A stretch of DNA of 9,464 bases from the NCBI GenBank assembly GCA_030377945.1, contig JAUCGD010000115.1:1-9464 (forward strand). Reading direction: 5' to 3'. This DNA comes from Desulfobacterales bacterium HSG17. GTDB taxonomy: Bacteria; Desulfobacterota; Desulfobacteria; Desulfobacterales; Desulfococcaceae. The notes below the pieces were generated by a model that was not told the origin of the DNA, made no database searches, and saw nothing but the letters and a program-made list of their open reading frames with translations. Both the position numbers and the translations under genes were made by a program. Numbering within the stretch: position 1 is the first letter of the stretch; each line of letters starts with the position of its first letter. This document shows, one piece after another, positions 6,576 through 9,464 of the stretch.

Positions 6576-7060
6576 ATGCAAAATCCTGAAGAAAATAAGA
6601 TAGATGTCTTAATCATGACTGCTGTAAAAGATGAGCTTGATGTTATAAAGGGTGCAGAGTCAGACTAGGCTGGCCGGGAAGATAGTAAAGGGTTTACGTA
6701 TTATACAAGGGAAGACACTGATGTTGATAATAATCAGTTCAAAATTGCAATTGCAAGACCCATTGATATGGGAGGGGATTTTGCTGCGATTCTTGCGACT
6801 CGGCTGGTTAATGAACTCAGGCCGCGCTGCCTTGCTATGGCCGGGATATGTGCCGGGTGGAAAGGAAAAGTTTTTTTAGGGGATGTTAAGGTATCTAATA
6901 ATTGGGGATTATATGACATGTACGGTAATGTCTGGGAGTGGTGTCAGGATACCTGCGATAGCGATAAAAATTATAATATTGTACAGACACTTATATTGAT
7001 GGTATTAAAGATTCATTATGTAAAAAAGGCTCGAACCGGGTGATCCGGGGCGGTTCCTGG
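6576..7060 (+). pseudogene. Decayed nucleoside-phosphorylase/FGE protein, relative of the NACHT-FGE gene, with VR deleted
   Basis: A good ribosome binding site (TAAGGAG, 6560-6566) precedes ATG 6576. The frame opens with NKIDVLIMTAVKDELDVIKG, the start of the nucleoside phosphorylase domain often placed before NACHT modules. It meets TAG at 6666, probably once TGG (Trp). The same frame continues with [38 protein letters not shown] and KVFLGDV, classic for this domain. At about 6893 it switches without a frame change into [18 protein letters not shown], which is the end of an FGE domain, so the rest of the phosphorylase and the whole NTPase are missing. A one-base deletion near 6982 then shifts the frame. 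The FGE part stops at GGSW (7060), joined to sequence that lies 3' of the intact gene. This is clearly a non-functional remnant. Confidence 0.85.
6893..7060 (+). repeat. Near-copy of FGE gene segment 3752-3920
   Basis: 168 bases align with 169 bases of the intact NACHT-FGE gene, with roughly nine in ten positions identical by eye and a single one-base gap near 6982. Long runs are exact, for example around GGTAATGTCTGGGAGTGGTG and GTGATCCGGGGCGGTTCCTGG. The copies are direct repeats about 3.1 kb apart and could recombine with each other. Confidence 0.85.
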
Positions 7061-7125
7061 AGCAACAGAGCATCCGGTGGCGGAAAAAGGTTTTTAAACG
7101 CCGTAGGCAGCGCACATTTTTTGAA
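7056..7125 (+). repeat. Second copy of the repeat found 3' of the FGE gene
   Basis: This segment corresponds to 4123-4190. It is fused directly to the GGTTCCTGG of the decayed FGE fragment, so the CCTGG at 7056-7060 is shared by both matches. That is the expected footprint of a deletion between two CCTGG sites (3916-3920 and 4123-4127 in the intact copy). Confidence 0.72.
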
Positions 7126-7136
7126 ATTCAGGTTTT

Positions 7137-7164
7137 CAAAGTTATATAAATTTATACAACTTTG
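7137..7164. repeat. Long AT-rich inverted repeat
   Basis: CAAAGTT and AACTTTG flank a core containing the palindrome TATAAATTTATA, giving a nearly complete 28-base inverted repeat. No T-run follows on either strand, so it is a poor terminator. It could be a protein binding site or the scar of an element end. The remaining bases up to 7248 show no gene. Confidence 0.5.
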
Positions 7165-7248
7165 ATCGCCTATTTATAAAAGATAAATCTTATTATGTTA
7201 TGAGTACACCAAAAGGCATATGTGAAGCGGCCATTTTAAAACGGAACA

Positions 7249-8862
7249 TTATGTGCACTTTATTTTGATGCTTTTTTTACCTTTTTTTCTTTTTCTCAAG
7301 GTCGCTCTATGTTGACGTGCCAAATCTGAAGACGGTGAAGAAATTGAAACATCAGACAATGATACTGATTGAGAAATTGGAAGCCATTCAGGGCGAAAAA
7401 TCGGATCTATGAATTTGTCATAAATTTTAACCAGATCTTTTTCCTTCTCTTCAGACAAAGCCGGGCTCATACCTTTTGCTTCATATGTAAATTTTTCAGA
7501 TTCTTTCTTTAGATTCAGAACTTCATTAATATTATTTTTTAACAGATTTTTTTGAACATAATCTCCATTGTAGCAGCATTTTTTACAATACACAACAACC
7601 TTTCCTATACGATTCCGCTTAATTAAAAAATCCCGATAGCTTTTAATGTCTTTCAAAGAAGTATACTTTATACTCAACAGATTTTTCCAATTAACAATAT
7701 TGCGATTATCCGCTTGGATACATGCCCCTGTCGGGCCAACAGTGTCTCGGATCAATGTCAGAAGATGATCTGTAACAAATACATCGCTTTTATTATAAAC
7801 ATGAGAAATTCGGGCAAAAAGACGATCCGCATCATTTTTGCCGTGGCCCGGAACAAAGAAGCACATTCGAATGCTATCGTAATCACATCTTTCAACAAGT
7901 TCCGTTGCCCATTGGATTATGAATTGGTTTTTATTAGTTGCTCCGTTATCCATAAATAAGCATAAATGTCGGGCCCAGGAAGGCAGATTTTTATGTATGT
8001 AATGATCGACTAATGAAATAGTAGTATCTGCATTTTTGGAACCGGAGACCCGCTCATCGAAAACATATACAGAGTTTTTAAGAAGTGTGTGATCAACAAT
8101 ACCAAAAATATTATGTGATAACTTCCGCAGATAATAGGTTTCACTTGGCTGAGCAGAAACTCCCCAATGCTGAGTAAGCTTTGACTGCTGATAATCCAGT
8201 GAAAGAGAAAATACTATTTGGCTTTTAAGCTCCTGAAGATTAATTCTGTCTGCTTTTGACTCTCTTTTCTGCAATTCCTCAAAGTGACGGTACAGAGAAT
8301 GACTCTTTCCGGTTTGCTGTCGGTAATGTTCAAGTTCGAATCCGGCGTCCGTCTTATGCTCTTCCAGCAACAGGCCGTATGATTCCGCAAGAGCTTTTCT
8401 TTCACGTATTTCAGCTTCACTGCCATTACCGTCCTGTTGTAAGCGTATTGAAATGGTTTCATGTCTTCTCTTTTGCTCCTGACACTCGGCGCACATTTCA
8501 CAGTAATCTGTTTTATGGGGACAAATCGCATGTTTGGGTCTGTAACCTTTTAGCCATTTTTTTGCGGTCCCGTTTGAAATATTTTTATTGCCTTCAAGTG
8601 TGCGATTAAACTCGTATACCAAAGAACGCCTTTTCCAGTCCTCCGGTTTGTCTGCTTCACTTGCAGAAGGTGCGTTTATACGATTAAATTTCGAATTGAA
8701 AAAACAGAGAGGCCCGTGACTGCCAACCCTGCGTCCGTTTGACTGACTGTTATTATCAATAAAAGATAAAAAAAGGGAGAGAAGTTCTGCTTTATTATTG
8801 TTACCTTTTCCGTTATGAAGTTTTGGGGAAGAACGCAGCTCTACCATACTGCTGTCTTTCAA
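7249..8862 (-). CDS. Transposon-like RNase-H-fold protein with Zn motif, related to eukaryotic uncharacterised proteins
   Basis: The 537-residue product is cytoplasmic with no signal. Residues 29-45 (SLFLSFIDNNSQSNGRR) and 100-113 (AKKWLKGYRPKHAIC) lead into a likely zinc motif CPHKTDYCEMCAEC (114-127). A charged coiled-coil-like stretch (128-215) follows. Then comes a domain with LSLDYQQSK (D223), YYLRKLSHNIFGI, VYVFDER, HLCLFMDNGATNKN (D305) and FFVPGHGKNDADRLF (D344/D346). Asp at the ends of predicted strands suggests an RNase H-like DDE nuclease fold. From memory this order of motifs matches uncharacterised, probably transposon-derived proteins of sponges and cnidarians (DUF7869-like); the name is tentative. 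The first codon used is TTG 8862; the first ATG is at 8847. The frame stays open and protein-like to 8940 (DQVLRDQFRDIVPP...WWENL) with no good start, so the gene is probably 5'-truncated. Confidence 0.72.
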   Translation of the reverse strand: MKDSSMVELRSSPKLHNGKGNNNKAELLSLFLSFIDNNSQSNGRRVGSHGPLCFFNSKFNRINAPSASEADKPEDWKRRSLVYEFNRTLEGNKNISNGTAKKWLKGYRPKHAICPHKTDYCEMCAECQEQKRRHETISIRLQQDGNGSEAEIRERKALAESYGLLLEEHKTDAGFELEHYRQQTGKSHSLYRHFEELQKRESKADRINLQELKSQIVFSLSLDYQQSKLTQHWGVSAQPSETYYLRKLSHNIFGIVDHTLLKNSVYVFDERVSGSKNADTTISLVDHYIHKNLPSWARHLCLFMDNGATNKNQFIIQWATELVERCDYDSIRMCFFVPGHGKNDADRLFARISHVYNKSDVFVTDHLLTLIRDTVGPTGACIQADNRNIVNWKNLLSIKYTSLKDIKSYRDFLIKRNRIGKVVVYCKKCCYNGDYVQKNLLKNNINEVLNLKKESEKFTYEAKGMSPALSEEKEKDLVKIYDKFIDPIFRPEWLPISQSVSLSDVSISSPSSDLARQHRATLRKRKKGKKSIKIKCT

Positions 8863-8931
8863 ATTCTCCCACCAGACCAGGACGTTTGTTTCATTAGCAG
8901 GCGGAACAATATCACGGAACTGATCCCGTAA

Positions 8932-9102
8932 AACCTGATCTCAGTGTGTGCGGTAGATGTATTGAAAGCTCCAGAACCTGCATTTTTAAACAGCTCTAAG
9001 GATAAAAAACAAAAGGAATTCTATATCCGCCCAGGCAATCAGACCGAATCTTTGGATATGGAGCAGATGTATAAACATCTGCGAATGAAGAAATGGTTTT
9101 GA
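8932..9102 (+). pseudogene. C-terminal fragment of an AlbA_2/Schlafen-type ATP-binding protein
   Basis: The frame from about 8932 to TGA 9102 reads VCAVDVLKAPEPAFL, then EFYIRPGNQTESLD and MEQMYKHLRMKKWF. The F-Y-I/V-R-x-G-N-x-T/S-x-x-L-D block followed by a helix is the usual C-terminus of Schlafen AlbA_2 domain proteins, which are nucleic-acid-linked proteins of often unclear role. Everything upstream is missing: a stop lies at 8929 and the leftward transposon-like gene begins there. No start codon or ribosome binding site supports expression of the fragment. Confidence 0.68.
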
Positions 9103-9152
9103 ATAACAAAAATCAGATTTCCAAGACAACACATTGTGGTTGCTCTCTGTAT

Positions 9153-9464
9153 TTAACAGATAAACCTGCTGGGTTTGCCGAAACTTGTAACAATAACTTC
9201 TTTTTTTGCTCTTGTTGCTGCTACATACAAAAGAGACCTTTCCTGGGTTTCAGCCTGTTTTTTTATCACCAAGTCATTTGTTGATGTCCAACTGTTTCTA
9301 TGGGGTATGATTCCGTGATTAACCCCGGCAATAATTACAGTATCAAATTCAAGTCCTTTGACCCGGTGCATGGTTGCCAGTCTTACTCCTTTTTTTCTCC
9401 TGTTTTCAGCTTCATTGTTTTGGATAAAATAGATTTCTATATCCTTGCTTTTCAAAGCTTCTTC
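9153..9464 (-). CDS. UvrD/Rep-type superfamily 1 helicase, C-terminal part (5' end outside window)
   Basis: The last 103 residues of a 3'-5' DNA helicase are present and the frame is open to the window edge; the TTG at 9455 is internal. VRLATMHRVKGLEFDTVIIAG is helicase motif V, where the H-R-V-K-G-L-E-F version replaces the common H-x-S-K-G-L-E-F. ETQERSLLYVAATRAKKEVIV contains motif VI, with the Arg of AATRA that contacts ATP. The product ends at SFGKPSRFIC, directly after the S/P-SRF element, which is slightly shorter than many family members. It converges on the AlbA fragment with about 50 bases between them. The subfamily cannot be told from this part. Confidence 0.88.
   Translation of the reverse strand, partial: EEALKSKDIEIYFIQNNEAENRRKKGVRLATMHRVKGLEFDTVIIAGVNHGIIPHRNSWTSTNDLVIKKQAETQERSLLYVAATRAKKEVIVTSFGKPSRFIC

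Noticed and set aside
7061..7095. Template repeat for the DGR, since some A positions here are G or T in the copy at 4128
   Set aside because: Only three adenines differ, many others are unchanged, other differences are C/T and T/A, and the segment does not align with the variable codons at 3921-3990.

Overview
The window looks like an accessory, mobile-element-rich stretch of a Gram-negative, AT-leaning bacterial chromosome. The mix of NACHT and FGE proteins, a nucleoside phosphorylase NTPase remnant, Rpn nucleases and many broken genes is what I would expect from large-genome Desulfobacterales-like or other multicellular bacteria. That taxonomic guess is inference; no rRNA or housekeeping gene is present to test it.

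Layout. 1-590 is the 3' end of an ISKra4-type insertion sequence that has cut into a secreted subtilase, whose last residues and P-domain survive to 1091. A short leftward gene for a small exported basic protein (1571-1176) follows, with a clear intrinsic terminator at 1120-1140. Divergent from it is the centrepiece, a 773-residue protein (1707-4028) made of a NACHT-type STAND NTPase, pentapeptide repeats and a C-terminal FGE-sulfatase (C-type-lectin-fold) domain. Its last codons look like the variable repeat of a diversity-generating retroelement (DGR): NNC codons scattered between conserved ones, starting after GGSW and ending in GFRLV. No template repeat, reverse transcriptase or Avd gene is visible, so any DGR machinery would have to act in trans.

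4029-5519 has no convincing gene. It holds many strong nested inverted repeats, including two apparent three-way junctions, and looks like one or more structured RNAs or a decayed structured mobile element that I could not classify. An Rpn-family PD-(D/E)XK nuclease gene follows (5520-6527). Next is a wrecked second DGR-target-like gene (6576-7060): a nucleoside phosphorylase N-terminus with a nonsense codon, fused by deletion to a near-copy of the FGE end of the first gene, and lacking the whole variable repeat.

The right third carries a leftward gene (8862-7249) for a Zn-motif plus RNase-H-like protein. From memory it resembles uncharacterised transposon-like proteins known mainly from animals and other eukaryotes. 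Its reading frame runs open to 8940, where it meets a 5'-truncated AlbA/Schlafen-type gene end (8932-9102), so a rearrangement breakpoint sits at about 8940. The window closes with the C-terminal part of a leftward UvrD/Rep-type helicase.

The genes do not form one operon. The theme is a putative hypervariable sensor/conflict NTPase, a decayed relative of it, a nuclease of the defence/recombination type and several mobile-element scars.
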